From JAXMHB01 sp046346965 (GTDB taxonomy: Bacteria > Pseudomonadota > Gammaproteobacteria > Xanthomonadales > SZUA-5), in assembly GCA_046346965.1 (NCBI GenBank), contig JAXMHB010000018.1, positions 20,755 through 84,754 of the forward strand: a DNA stretch of 64,000 nucleotides, written 5' to 3'. Made by a program: the position numbers and the translations under genes. Shown one piece after another: positions 8,926 to 18,145 of this stretch (within the stretch, counting starts at the first letter, position 1; every line of letters starts with the position of its first letter). The notes under the pieces were generated by a model, which saw nothing but the letters and a program-made list of their open reading frames with translations, was not told the DNA's origin and ran no database searches.

Positions 8926-10197
8926 TCATCGCGTCAACAACACTTCATCGACGCCGCGCAGGTCGTCGAGGCCGGCGACGATGACTTGCTGGCCGGCTTT
9001 GAGGCCCTGGGTGACTTCGTAGGCGGCGACCGAGCTGGCGCCCAGGGTGACCGGTTGGCGGCGGGCGACGTCGCCGTCAACCACCCAGGCAAAGGCGGCG
9101 TCGCGTTCGAATACCGGGCCGCGTTCGACCAGCAGCACGCCGGGCTTCTCTTCCAGCAGCACGCGCACCTGCACGCGCTGGTTCTGGCGCAGGTCGGCGC
9201 CGGCCTGGTCGGTCAGGCGGATGCGGGTTTGCACCTGGGCGTTCTGCACCTCGGGCGACACCAGCCGCACCTCGCCGCGCAGCGTGCTGCTGCCGACGGT
9301 GATCTCGGCGCTCTGGCCGGGCGCCAGGGTGTCGGCGTAGACCTCCGACACCGCCGCTTCGACTTCCAGCTCGGTCAGATCGACCACCGTCAGCAGCGCC
9401 TGATTGGCGGCGACGTTGGCGCGGTCGGTGACCAGCCAGTTGCCGACGATGCCGTCGAAGGGCGAGCGCACCGACAGCGCATCGACCTGACGCCGCAGTT
9501 CCTCGACCAGCAGGCGCTGGCTCGCCAGTTGTTCCTCGAAGGTGGTCAGCTCCAGCGCCAGGCCGTTGGTTTCCAGCGCCAGATCGGCCTTGGCCGACTC
9601 CAGCGTGATCTGGGCGCCGTCTAGGGTGTCTTGGGCGCGCTTCAGGTCGATCTCGGGCAGCGCGCCCTTGTCGACCGCCCACTGGGTGCGCTCCAGGTCG
9701 CGGCGCGCGGCCTGGGCGGCAATCTGCGCGGTATCGATGGCGCGCTTTTTCTCCAGCAGCGTGCGCTGGTTGCTGATGCGCTGGCGATCACGCTCGGCCG
9801 TGATGCGCGCCAGCGTCGATTCCTCGCGCTTGAGTTCGCTCTCCAACTCCGGACTGTCGACGGTGGCGAGCAGATCGCCCTTGGCGACGCGCGCACCGGC
9901 TTCTACGGCGAAGCGCACGATGCCGGTGGCGGAGGTGTACAGCGAGGGACTGCGTGCGGCCACCACGCGGCCTTGCGAGGCGACATCGCGCACCAGCGTG
10001 CCGGTCTTGACCACGCTCAGGCGCAGGCGTTCGCGCGGCACCGTGCGTTCGGCGGTCAGCGTCGGCCCCAAGGTGAATCCGGCCACCACCAGCAGCGCCA
10101 ACGCTGCGGCACCCAGGGCCAGGCCCTTGCGCGGCAAGCGGCTGACGGACTGGACGGGACGATCGGTGGCGGAGGTATCTCGGAACATGGCGGACAC
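8926..10197 (-). CDS. HlyD/MacA-type periplasmic adaptor
   Basis: 423 residues. A cytoplasmic N-terminal tail precedes one membrane anchor (LALGAAALALLVVAGFTLG, about 26-44). Then come a biotinyl-lipoyl half (ARVAKGDLLATVDSPELESE), a long coiled coil rich in Glu, Arg and Gln (about 115-235), the second lipoyl half (LSVRSPFDGIVGNWLV) and beta-barrel/membrane-proximal domains. This is the membrane-fusion subunit that bridges the ABC permeases to an outer-membrane channel. No TolC homologue is in the window. It is the first gene of the block, divergent from the gene at 10425. Confidence 0.9.
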   Translation of the reverse strand: MSAMFRDTSATDRPVQSVSRLPRKGLALGAAALALLVVAGFTLGPTLTAERTVPRERLRLSVVKTGTLVRDVASQGRVVAARSPSLYTSATGIVRFAVEAGARVAKGDLLATVDSPELESELKREESTLARITAERDRQRISNQRTLLEKKRAIDTAQIAAQAARRDLERTQWAVDKGALPEIDLKRAQDTLDGAQITLESAKADLALETNGLALELTTFEEQLASQRLLVEELRRQVDALSVRSPFDGIVGNWLVTDRANVAANQALLTVVDLTELEVEAAVSEVYADTLAPGQSAEITVGSSTLRGEVRLVSPEVQNAQVQTRIRLTDQAGADLRQNQRVQVRVLLEEKPGVLLVERGPVFERDAAFAWVVDGDVARRQPVTLGASSVAAYEVTQGLKAGQQVIVAGLDDLRGVDEVLLTR

Positions 10198-10424
10198 GTT
10201 TGGCGGTGGATGCCGGTGTCAATGCAGCTAGCGTGCCACGTCACAAGTGATTGATTTAAATGAGTGTACGCGGCGGACAGCGGCTGGCGGACAGGTGCCG
10301 GACGGGCGCCGGACAGACTCTGCGACTTCCCTCAGAGTGGCGGATCCCGCCTTGGCTTTGGCGCCGATGGCCGCCCGGATCGTGCTCTGCTAAGGCCTTG
10401 CACGCATCGACCAGGACCATTGCC

Positions 10425-10967
10425 GTGGACGCCGTCCTTCACCGCATCAATCGCCTGGCCTTTGACCGGGTGCTCGCCATCGTGGCCTGGATGACGCGAC
10501 GTCCGCGCTGGCAAGGCGTGGCCCGGCGTCTACTGGGGGCGCTCGGCGGCTTGGTGACCTGGCTGTATCGGGTGCGACCGAGTGCCGTGCCTGAGGGTTT
10601 TGGTCGAGAGTGGGAGCGCGTGTTCCCCTCGCGCAAGGCGGTGCGGCTGACGGCGGTGCATGGCGATACGGCGATCGGCGAGATCCATGTGCGCTGCCCC
10701 TTGCGCGGCAGCGGCGATGTGCATGCCTGCTGGCGTCTGATGCACTACGACCGCGTGATCGCCGAGCGCGCCGGTGCCGACTTCGTCGTGCTCGCCTCGC
10801 AGGCCGAGCCTGGGCGCAGCCATTGTGTGGTGGCCCTGCGAGCGCGCGGCGCGGACTGGTCGGATCTGGTCGCGGCACACCGGCGCGCGCCAGCGCCCTA
10901 CGCAGAACCGTTGCCGCCCGCGCCGCCGCCGAATCCGCCAGACCAGACCGGGCAAGCGGCCGACTGA
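10425..10967 (+). CDS. Conserved hypothetical protein
   Basis: 180 residues from a GTG (VDAVLHRINRLAFDRV), preceded by an AGGA-like ribosome site. Earlier in-frame starts would add an Arg-rich, unstructured leader. A short helical N-terminus is followed by an alpha+beta region (AVRLTAVHGDTAIGEIHVRC, then VHACWRLMHYDRVIAE) and a Pro-rich tail. No family recognised. The gene is convergent with the lipase-like gene, only 9 bases apart. Confidence 0.5.
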   Translation: MDAVLHRINRLAFDRVLAIVAWMTRRPRWQGVARRLLGALGGLVTWLYRVRPSAVPEGFGREWERVFPSRKAVRLTAVHGDTAIGEIHVRCPLRGSGDVHACWRLMHYDRVIAERAGADFVVLASQAEPGRSHCVVALRARGADWSDLVAAHRRAPAPYAEPLPPAPPPNPPDQTGQAAD

Positions 10968-10976
10968 GAACGCGCC

Positions 10977-12137
10977 TCAGCGCAGCGGGCGCCCGTCGGT
11001 CTCGCGCAGCCAGTCACGCAGATCGGCGTAGACGCGCGCATCGTTCAGCAGGTCGAAGTGGCCGACGCCTGCGTGTACGCGGCCGTCCGCAGTCAATGCC
11101 CGCAGCGGGTCAGCGTGCGCGCCGAGTGCGCTGTCCACCGGCACCAGGCCATCGCCGGCCAGTCGCGCGGCATCGAGGGCAGCGCTGCGGGTGCCGGCCA
11201 GCAGCAGCGTGCGCGCCGGCAGCGTGTGCGCCGCTGGCGTCCGCGGCGGGGCGCAGCGCCCGGCGTGCAGATCGCGGATGCCGAGACTGCGGCTCTGGCC
11301 GACGCGGCCGATCGGTGCGCTGTAGGGACTCAGGCCGAGCAGCCAGTCGAGCTTGCTGCCGGCGCGCGCGGCCGGCGCGCCCTGGTGCGGCGTGCCCAGC
11401 GTGACCAGCGCCTGGCAGCGCGCCAGCCATCCGAGTTGGCGCGAGCGGGCGCTGTAGCAGGCGGCGCGCGCCACCAGGCCGCCCATGCTGTGGCCCAGCA
11501 GCGTCAGCGATTCCAGCGGGACCGGCCAGTCGGCCAGCAGGGATTCCATCAGGTCGGCGAGGTCCTGACCGTTTTGCTGCACGCTGCGACCGCTGTTGTA
11601 GTGCAGATACACCGGCGTGTAGCCCAGATCGCGCGCCAGCGCGGCGCCGTGGTCGTGCCCCTGGCGCAGCCATTGGTGGTCGCACATGCAGAGGCCGTGG
11701 ATCAGCACCAGCGGGCGCGGTCCGAGGTCCGCCAGCGCATCGAGGCGCCCGTGCACCGAAACTCCGTCGCGCCGCAGCTGCATCGGGATCGCCAGCGGGT
11801 TGCCGCTCTGCTCCAGGTGATCGCCATGGCTGCCGTTGATCGCCGCGACCAGCGCATCGCGCACCGGACCGGTGTGCGGCTGATCCAGCCACGGCGCCGC
11901 CAGCGACAGCGCCTGATCGAGCGCGGCACCGACCCCGCGCGTCACCCCGCGCACGCTGCGATAGACGAGGCCGGTGATGCCGCCGGTCGGGCCCTCGCGC
12001 CCGCGCCCTAGCGGTGGCGCCAGACCGGCGATGTTGCGGTGCATCGCTTCGACCACATCGGTGACGCCGGTGACGGCGTCGATCCCCAGGCGACTGAGCC
12101 CGCGCAGATCGGAGAGACGTGTGCTGCGTCCTGCCAT
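10977..12137 (-). CDS. Lipase-like alpha/beta hydrolase
   Basis: 386 residues starting at MAGRSTRLSDLRG. The N-terminal 110 residues are helical with Gly/Val-rich stretches. The hydrolase fold follows: PLVLIHGLCMCDHQW (oxyanion hole), GHSMGGLVARAACY (nucleophile Ser), LVTLGTPHQGAPAARAG (typical of triacylglycerol lipase and PGAP1-like proteins), an Asp in AGDGLVPVDSALG and the His in VGHFDLLND. No signal peptide is seen. It probably hydrolyses an ester or amide of unknown nature and follows the small gene at 12214-12675. Confidence 0.85.
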   Translation of the reverse strand: MAGRSTRLSDLRGLSRLGIDAVTGVTDVVEAMHRNIAGLAPPLGRGREGPTGGITGLVYRSVRGVTRGVGAALDQALSLAAPWLDQPHTGPVRDALVAAINGSHGDHLEQSGNPLAIPMQLRRDGVSVHGRLDALADLGPRPLVLIHGLCMCDHQWLRQGHDHGAALARDLGYTPVYLHYNSGRSVQQNGQDLADLMESLLADWPVPLESLTLLGHSMGGLVARAACYSARSRQLGWLARCQALVTLGTPHQGAPAARAGSKLDWLLGLSPYSAPIGRVGQSRSLGIRDLHAGRCAPPRTPAAHTLPARTLLLAGTRSAALDAARLAGDGLVPVDSALGAHADPLRALTADGRVHAGVGHFDLLNDARVYADLRDWLRETDGRPLR

Positions 12138-12213
12138 CGTGGGCTCCCGAGGGCCTGAGATTGCGTCGCAGCGTGCACGCGAGTGCTCGTGCCTTTGCTC
12201 CAGGGCGTGAGGC

Positions 12214-12675
12214 CTACGGCCACTCGGCCAGGGCCGCCTCCGCATCCATGCCGGCCACCACCACCAGCGGCGGCGCGCCGTTGTCGGGCACCACCACCAG
12301 CGGGCCGGCGTAGGCGGCCACGCGCGCCGCCACTTGCAGCACCGCGATCGGCCAGCCCTGCTCGAACCAGAACTCGACGCGATCGGGCTCGTGCGCATGC
12401 GGACGCACGTTCAGCCGCGCCCACGGGCCGTCGGCGTCGAGGCTGCTGACCTCGGCCTGATAGCGAAACTCGTCGAGGGCGTGGTAGCGCACCTGGTAGC
12501 CCGGCAACAGGCTCAGCGCGAGGCGCAATTCGGCATCGCTGGGGCTGCGCGAGACGCTGCCCGGCGCGGGCACGCGGGCGCCGTGCTGGATCAGCCACTG
12601 GCGGCGCGCTTCATCGTAAGGCGTGGCGGTATAGCTGACGCGGTACACGAGGGCTGCCGGTGGGGGCGTGCGCAC
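12214..12675 (-). CDS. Conserved hypothetical protein
   Basis: 153 residues with no signal peptide or membrane segment and no recognised domain. The C-terminal half reads as alternating strands (DRVEFWFEQGWPIAVLQ, GPLVVVPDNGAPPLVVV). It is upstream of the lipase-like gene in the same direction, 76 bases away, and divergent from the membrane protein at 12788. Codon use matches the surroundings. Confidence 0.6.
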   Translation of the reverse strand: MRTPPPAALVYRVSYTATPYDEARRQWLIQHGARVPAPGSVSRSPSDAELRLALSLLPGYQVRYHALDEFRYQAEVSSLDADGPWARLNVRPHAHEPDRVEFWFEQGWPIAVLQVAARVAAYAGPLVVVPDNGAPPLVVVAGMDAEAALAEWP

Positions 12676-12787
12676 AGCCTAACGCAGTCGCCGGCCGTGC
12701 GTCTGCGACGCCTTGCCGAGCGCTGCGGGCTTGCCGAGCGCGCCATCCGGTGCCAGCCTGCGCACCTGACCCTCTGAGTGCACGCCA

Positions 12788-13141
12788 ATGACGCAGGCCA
12801 TTGCGACGGTTCGGGCTTTTGCCGTGTATTTGTGGTGCCTGGGCGCCCTGCTGCTGCTGATCCCGAATCCCTTCCTCGGCCTGTTCGGCATGCCCGAGGC
12901 GCGCGAGGTGTGGATCCGCGTGGTCGGCGTGCTGGTGATCAACATTGGCGTGTACTACTGGTTTGGCGCCGCCGCTGGTCGTGGCTTCCTGCAAGCGACC
13001 GCCTACGCGCGCTTTTTCGTGCTGCTGGCCTTCGTCGGGCTGGTGCTGGCCGGCTTCGCGCCCGCGCTGCTGATCGCCTTCGGCGCAGTCGATGCCGCCG
13101 GCGGGCTGTGGACGCTGCTGGCGCTGAAGCGGAGCCTGTGA
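12788..13141 (+). CDS. Small four-helix membrane protein
   Basis: 117 residues with four predicted membrane helices (about 10-28, 38-60, 72-92 and 95-112) and short loops. This is the size and shape of the uncharacterised DoxX/DUF-type four-helix membrane proteins, but I see no diagnostic motif. Its stop is 2 bases before the SDR gene, so the two are co-transcribed. Confidence 0.65.
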   Translation: MTQAIATVRAFAVYLWCLGALLLLIPNPFLGLFGMPEAREVWIRVVGVLVINIGVYYWFGAAAGRGFLQATAYARFFVLLAFVGLVLAGFAPALLIAFGAVDAAGGLWTLLALKRSL

Positions 13142-13143
13142 CC

Positions 13144-13914
13144 ATGTCGCGCTGGCGTTTGGACGGGCAGACCGCGCTGGTGACCGGCGCCAGCAAAGGC
13201 ATTGGTCTGGCGACCACGCGCGAGTTGCTGGGCCTCGGTGCCGATGTGCTGATGGTGGCGCGCGACGAGGAGTATCTGCTGCGCGTGTGTGCCGACCTGG
13301 AAGAGGAGTTTCCGGCGCAGCAGGTGCGCGCCTTCGCTGCCGATGTCGCCGATGCCGAGCAGCGCCTGGAGGTATACGACTGGATCGCCGATCTCGGCAC
13401 CGATTTGCACCTGCTGGTCAACAATGCCGGCGGCAATACGCCCAAGCCGACGCTGGACTACGCCGAGGACGAGGTGCGCGCGCTGTTCGCGACCAATGTG
13501 CACTCGGCCTTTGGCATGGCGCGGCTGGCGCACCCCTTGCTCGCGCGCCACGGCGCCAGCGCCATCGTCACCGTGGCCTCGGTGTCGGGGCTCACCCATG
13601 TGCGCACCGGCTCGCCCTACGGGATGACCAAGGCCGCGCTGGTGCAGCTGACGCGCAATCTGGCCTGCGAGTGGGCGCAGGATGGCATCCGCGTCAACGC
13701 GGTGGCGCCCTGGTACATCCGCACGCAGCGCTCCGAGCTCGCGCTGGCCGATCCCGCCTACGCCGAGGAAGTGCTCGAACGCACGCCGATGGGTCGCATC
13801 GGCGAGCCCGAGGAAGTCGCCGCGGCGATTGCCTTCCTGTGTCTGCCGGCGTCCAGCTACATCACCGGCGAGTGCATCGCCGTCGACGGCGGCTTTCTGC
13901 GCTACGGCTTCTGA
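13144..13914 (+). CDS. SDR oxidoreductase (tropinone-reductase-like)
   Basis: 256 residues, a classical short-chain dehydrogenase. It has the Rossmann motif TGASKGIG near residue 14, NNAGG, the catalytic Ser in VASVSGL, the YxxxK catalytic pair in YGMTKAAL, and a C-terminal cap ending ITGECIAVDGG. The NAAGGNTPKPT-type loop and length match the tropinone reductase-like subgroup. The natural substrate is unknown. It follows the small membrane protein by 2 bases and is convergent with the large fusion protein. Confidence 0.88.
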   Translation: MSRWRLDGQTALVTGASKGIGLATTRELLGLGADVLMVARDEEYLLRVCADLEEEFPAQQVRAFAADVADAEQRLEVYDWIADLGTDLHLLVNNAGGNTPKPTLDYAEDEVRALFATNVHSAFGMARLAHPLLARHGASAIVTVASVSGLTHVRTGSPYGMTKAALVQLTRNLACEWAQDGIRVNAVAPWYIRTQRSELALADPAYAEEVLERTPMGRIGEPEEVAAAIAFLCLPASSYITGECIAVDGGFLRYGF

Positions 13915-13926
13915 GGCGGCGCGCCG

Positions 13927-16779
13927 CTACTGGCAGTCGCTCTGCGTCGGCCCGGCGTAGACGTAGCGCTCCAGATCGCGGGTTTGCTCAACGCCATCCA
14001 GGCGGTAGCGCAACAGGCCGCGCTGACCATCGACGAACTCGATGCTGGCCTCGCCGACGCTGGGCACCGGAAAGGTGGTCGCGGCGCCGTTGATCTGATC
14101 GAAGGGCGTGCCGCTGGTCGGCCGCGTGAGCGCGCCGCGATAGCGCCCTTCGACGTCGCGCGTCAGGCTCGCCAGCAACCAGATCGGCCGCCGGTCGGGC
14201 CCGAAGGTGTACCAGGCGAGCACCAGGGTTTGATCCTGCTCGGCCAGGAAGGCGCCCCAGCCCGGCTCGCGCGGATTCCACCAGATGTCGCTGCGATTGG
14301 CGCCCAGCGCCCGACTCTCGCTGCTGAAGCGGCACGCCGGCAGGCGCCCGAAGCGCGTGCGCTCGATGCGCCGGGTCTGGCGGATGCCGTCGATCTCGCT
14401 GCTGAAGCTAAGGCTGCCGTCGCTGCCGGGCTGCAGCGCGAAACTGCCGGCCAGCGTGGCCTCGGTCTGCACTGGGCCATTGATCTGGCTGTAGGGGGTG
14501 CCGCTGACGCGATAGGCCGGACCTCGAAACACGCCGTCGCTGCCGGGCAGCAGGGCGCCGCCGACCAGCCAGGCCGGCCGGCCGTCGCGATCAAAGGTGT
14601 ACCACACCGGGAACAGGCTGTTGCCCTGGTGGGCGATCGACACGCCCCAGCCCGGCTCGTCGGGCTTCCACCACAGCCCGGTGTAGTTCGGCGCCAATTG
14701 CGCCTCGAAAAAGTGGACGACGCGGTGGGCGTAATCGCTGCTGTACTCGTGGCCGCCGTAGGCCGCTTCCATCTGGCCGATGATCTCGCCGGTGTAGGCG
14801 CGCAGCGTGGCCGGAATCAGGGCGTCCAGCGCGTTCGAGCGCGGATCCTGGATCACGTAGCCGCTGGCATCCAGAAAGCCGGCCGTGCGCAAGCTGCTGC
14901 TCAGCGCGATTGAGTCGCTCAGACTGATGCCTTCGATGCGCGCGAAGCGCTCCGGGTACACCGGCGTCGGCTCCACCACATTGCGCTCCCAGGCCACGCC
15001 GCGCGCCGCCAGCGAGTCGGCGCTGGCCTGCGAGCGTTCCAGGTAGCCCGGGGTCAGCGTCGGATCATTGCGCCCCAGCGTCCAGATCGTCGGCGTCGGC
15101 ACCTGCGCCAGGATCGCCTCGACGCCATCGGCGATCATCAGCGACTGCGCCCGCATGCCGAGCAGCGCGCTGACGCGACTGCAGAAGCCGCCGCCATTCG
15201 AGCTGCCCTCGCAGTAGATCGGCGTGCTCTGGCTGATCAGGCCCAGCGCACGCAGCCGGGTGAGGATGCCGCTGACGTTCACCACATCCGGGTTGCTCAG
15301 ACTCAATTGCAGGTTCCACTGGCGATTGACGCGGTCGACGCTGTCCAGTCCCACCACGCCAAAGCCGCGGCTCAGCCACAGCCGCGTGCTCAGCTGCGCT
15401 TCGGTCTTGCTGAAGGGCAGATCGCCGCTGCCGCCGCTGCCATGGAAGGAGAACACCAGCCCGCGCACAGACGACGGCAGCTGGTAGCGCACGCGGGCGC
15501 CGTTGATGCTGTCCAGCACGGGATTCAAGGCCGGCGCCGGCTGAAACTGTGCCGTCAGCGTCGCCGCGCGCTCGGCCTGCGTCCACGGCGCGTGCCAGGC
15601 GCGCGGATCGGCCAGCTGCGGCGAATCGCCACGCCAGCCGACAAACAGGCGGGTGCCGGGCGCTTCGGCTGCGATCGACACGCGGCTACCGGGGGCCAGC
15701 CAGCCGCCGCCATAGCCCTGTTGCACCAGCAGCCGCGGTGGCTGCGGCGCGCCCTGACGCAGGATCGTCCCCACCTCCACCCAGAGCGCCTGCACCTCGG
15801 TGGCGACATTGCTGAGCGAGTTGCGGGTCATGAAGATGCCGGCATAGCCGAGCTCGCGATCGATCACCGGATGGAAGCCGAAGGCGCCGGGGCTGGACAG
15901 CAGCAGCGCACGGCCCTGGCCGTCGACGCGTTCGCGCCATTGACCGATGCCGTATCCGTACGCGCCGGGCAGCGGAGTGCTGAGAATCGGGGCGCCGCGG
16001 GTCTGGTCCTCCGCCATCTGGTCGATCAAGGCCGGCGCCAACCAGGACTGGCCCTGGTTGGCACCGCGCGCCAGGATCGCGCGCAAAAAGCGGCCGTAGT
16101 CGCCGAGCGTGCTGCGCACGCCACCCGAAATCCGCGGATTGCTGACCGCCACATAGCCCGGCAGCGTGCTGAAGAAGGCGTAGTCGGTCTGCGTCAGCCC
16201 CAGCGGGGTCGCCACTTCGGCGCGGAACAGATCGTCCCAGCGCTGGCCGCTGGCAATTTCGGCCAGGCGACCGGCGACTTGCATCGACAGGCCGCCGTAG
16301 GCAAAGCCCTGGCCCGGCGGGTAGGCCAGCGGCAGCGCCAGGATCTCATTGACGCAGTCCTGCATCGCCAGATTGACGTTGCCGAGGCAGCCAGTCTCTT
16401 CGCCGGGCAGCCCCGAGCTGTGGCTGAACAACTGGCGCAGCGTGATCGCGCGCTTGTCCGCCGGTGCGTCCGGCAGATAGCGGTCGATGCGATCGTCCCA
16501 GCGCAGCACGCCGCGATCTACCAGTCGGGCGATTACCGCGGCCGACAGCCATTTGCTCGCCGAGGCGATCGGCACCCGCGTCTGCAGCGTGTAGCCGCCG
16601 AAGGCCTGCTCGTACAGCGTGCTGTCATCGCGCAGGATCAGCACCGAGGCGCCAGGCAGATTCTGCTGCTGCACCAGCGCCTGCACGCGCGCGCTGACCG
16701 GCGCAAAGTCCAGATTCTGCGCGCTGGCCAGCGCCGGCAGCAGGACACAGAGCCACAGGATTCGGAGCATCGTCGGCAC
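13927..16779 (-). CDS. Secreted three-part protein: beta-lactamase-type serine hydrolase + esterase-like domain + two Trp-rich repeats
   Basis: 950 residues with a signal peptide (LRILWLCVLLPALASA). Part 1 (about 25-355) is a class C beta-lactamase-type serine hydrolase with S73-A-S-K76. Its usual Tyr-x-Asn position reads Y161-G-G. Part 2 (about 430-680) is an alpha/beta hydrolase-like region with FHGSGGSGD and nucleophile elbow GSSNGGGF near residue 525, like PHB depolymerases and feruloyl esterases. Part 3 (about 695-945) holds two copies of a module carrying WWKPDEPGWG and WWNPREPGWG, seen at the ends of exported proteins in this bacterial group. The combination is unusual. Substrate unknown; action outside the cytoplasm is inferred. 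Confidence 0.85.
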   Translation of the reverse strand: MPTMLRILWLCVLLPALASAQNLDFAPVSARVQALVQQQNLPGASVLILRDDSTLYEQAFGGYTLQTRVPIASASKWLSAAVIARLVDRGVLRWDDRIDRYLPDAPADKRAITLRQLFSHSSGLPGEETGCLGNVNLAMQDCVNEILALPLAYPPGQGFAYGGLSMQVAGRLAEIASGQRWDDLFRAEVATPLGLTQTDYAFFSTLPGYVAVSNPRISGGVRSTLGDYGRFLRAILARGANQGQSWLAPALIDQMAEDQTRGAPILSTPLPGAYGYGIGQWRERVDGQGRALLLSSPGAFGFHPVIDRELGYAGIFMTRNSLSNVATEVQALWVEVGTILRQGAPQPPRLLVQQGYGGGWLAPGSRVSIAAEAPGTRLFVGWRGDSPQLADPRAWHAPWTQAERAATLTAQFQPAPALNPVLDSINGARVRYQLPSSVRGLVFSFHGSGGSGDLPFSKTEAQLSTRLWLSRGFGVVGLDSVDRVNRQWNLQLSLSNPDVVNVSGILTRLRALGLISQSTPIYCEGSSNGGGFCSRVSALLGMRAQSLMIADGVEAILAQVPTPTIWTLGRNDPTLTPGYLERSQASADSLAARGVAWERNVVEPTPVYPERFARIEGISLSDSIALSSSLRTAGFLDASGYVIQDPRSNALDALIPATLRAYTGEIIGQMEAAYGGHEYSSDYAHRVVHFFEAQLAPNYTGLWWKPDEPGWGVSIAHQGNSLFPVWYTFDRDGRPAWLVGGALLPGSDGVFRGPAYRVSGTPYSQINGPVQTEATLAGSFALQPGSDGSLSFSSEIDGIRQTRRIERTRFGRLPACRFSSESRALGANRSDIWWNPREPGWGAFLAEQDQTLVLAWYTFGPDRRPIWLLASLTRDVEGRYRGALTRPTSGTPFDQINGAATTFPVPSVGEASIEFVDGQRGLLRYRLDGVEQTRDLERYVYAGPTQSDCQ

Positions 16780-16975
16780 TCGCCAGGGGATGCGCGCTAC
16801 AACGCCGTGGCGGTCGATGCGTTGACTGACCAGTCCGGTCCTCGGCCATAGAGCCAGCTATGCCCAGCGGACCGCGGCAAACGGCGGATGATTCGGACTC
16901 GCCACGCGGCTCAGCAGACGGGTTCAGATTCCCTGCCTCGCCCTTGGCGCACTTACTCGCTCAGCAACCTGGCGA

Positions 16976-17003
16976 GTCCCGGGTCCCGGGTCCCGGGTCC
17001 CGT
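16976..17003. repeat. GTCCCGG heptamer array (4 units)
   Basis: Four tandem GTCCCGG-type units are followed by GACGCACCCATGTCCGGC. A seven-unit array with nearly the same downstream flank occurs at 31687. The rest of the 262-base gap between the fusion gene and zapE (16780-17041) shows no gene. Confidence 0.75.
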
Positions 17004-17041
17004 TTCATCCCCGGACGCACCCATGTCCGGCAGCAGAGGTC

Positions 17042-18142
17042 CTAGCCGCGGTGCTCGCGCCCTAGGTAATCCTGCGACTGCATTTCGATCAGGCGCGAGC
17101 GCGTGCGTTCGAACTCGGCGCGCAAACCGGGGCCGTGGTACAGCGCGTCGGGGCTGGCCGCCGCGCTCAGGATCAGCTTGACGCTGCGGTCGTAGAACTC
17201 GTCGATCAGATGCACGAAGCGGCGCGCCTCGTTGTCGTCCTGGGCGCCGAACACCGGCACGCCGCTCAGCAGCACGCTCGGAAAACTCTGCGCGATCTCG
17301 ATGTAGTCGGCGGCGGCGCGCGGACCGCGGCAGAGCGCATCGAAGTGGAACCAGATCAGGTCGCCGGCGCGCCGCAGCACGGGAATCTCGCGGCTGTTGA
17401 CGCTCAGGCTGGCGCGCGCATCGGGCGCTGCCGTGGCCAGGCGATCGAAGGCCGCCGCCAGCGCCTGCTCGGCCGCAGCGCCCAGCGGCGTGTGGTACAC
17501 CTCGGCCTGACTCAGCGCGCGCAGCCGGTAATCCTGCGTGCTGGCGAGTTCCAGCACTTCGCAGTGCTGCTGGATGGCGGCAATGGCCGGCAGGAAGCGT
17601 GCCCGCTGCAAGCCGTCCCGGTAGAGCAGATCGGGCCGCACATTGCTGGTGGCCACCAGCACCACGCCGCGCGCGAACAGATGCTCCAGCAGCCGCCCGA
17701 GCAGCATGGCGTCGGCGATGTCGCTGACGAAGAACTCGTCGAAGCACAGCACCTGCGCGCGCTCGGCAAACTGCGCGGCGACCAGCGCCAGCGGATCTTC
17801 CTGATCCTTGAGCGCGCCGAGTTCGGCGTGCACGCGACCCATGAAGCGATGGAAGTGCAAACGCAGCTTGCGCGCGGTCGGCAGGCCGTCGAAGAACAGG
17901 TCCATCACAAAGGTTTTGCCGCGGCCGACGCCACCCCAGAGATACAGCCCGCGCGGGGCCGGCGGCGTGCGCGACCACAGGCGCTGCCACCAGCTCGGCT
18001 CGGCGCGATGCTTCAGCGCTTCATGGATGCGCGTCAGCTGTTTCAGCGCCAGCCGCTGCGCCGCATCATCGGTCCAGGCGCCGGCGGCCACGCCAGCCTG
18101 ATAGCGCGCCAGCGGGGTATCGGCAGCGGCTTTGTGGCCCAT
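17042..18142 (-). CDS. zapE: Cell division protein ZapE (AFG1-like ATPase)
   Basis: 366 residues, the normal length for the family. Motifs: GLYLWGGVGRGKTFVMDLFF (Walker A), HFHRFMGRVH, CFDEFFVSDIADAMLL (Walker B and following), and the sensor region VATSNVRPDLLYRDGLQR. ZapE is an ATPase that associates with FtsZ rings late in division under stress. The neighbouring alpha/beta hydrolase gene upstream is only 3 bases away, so the two are likely co-transcribed. Confidence 0.93.
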   Translation of the reverse strand: MGHKAAADTPLARYQAGVAAGAWTDDAAQRLALKQLTRIHEALKHRAEPSWWQRLWSRTPPAPRGLYLWGGVGRGKTFVMDLFFDGLPTARKLRLHFHRFMGRVHAELGALKDQEDPLALVAAQFAERAQVLCFDEFFVSDIADAMLLGRLLEHLFARGVVLVATSNVRPDLLYRDGLQRARFLPAIAAIQQHCEVLELASTQDYRLRALSQAEVYHTPLGAAAEQALAAAFDRLATAAPDARASLSVNSREIPVLRRAGDLIWFHFDALCRGPRAAADYIEIAQSFPSVLLSGVPVFGAQDDNEARRFVHLIDEFYDRSVKLILSAAASPDALYHGPGLRAEFERTRSRLIEMQSQDYLGREHRG

Positions 18143-18145
18143 GGC

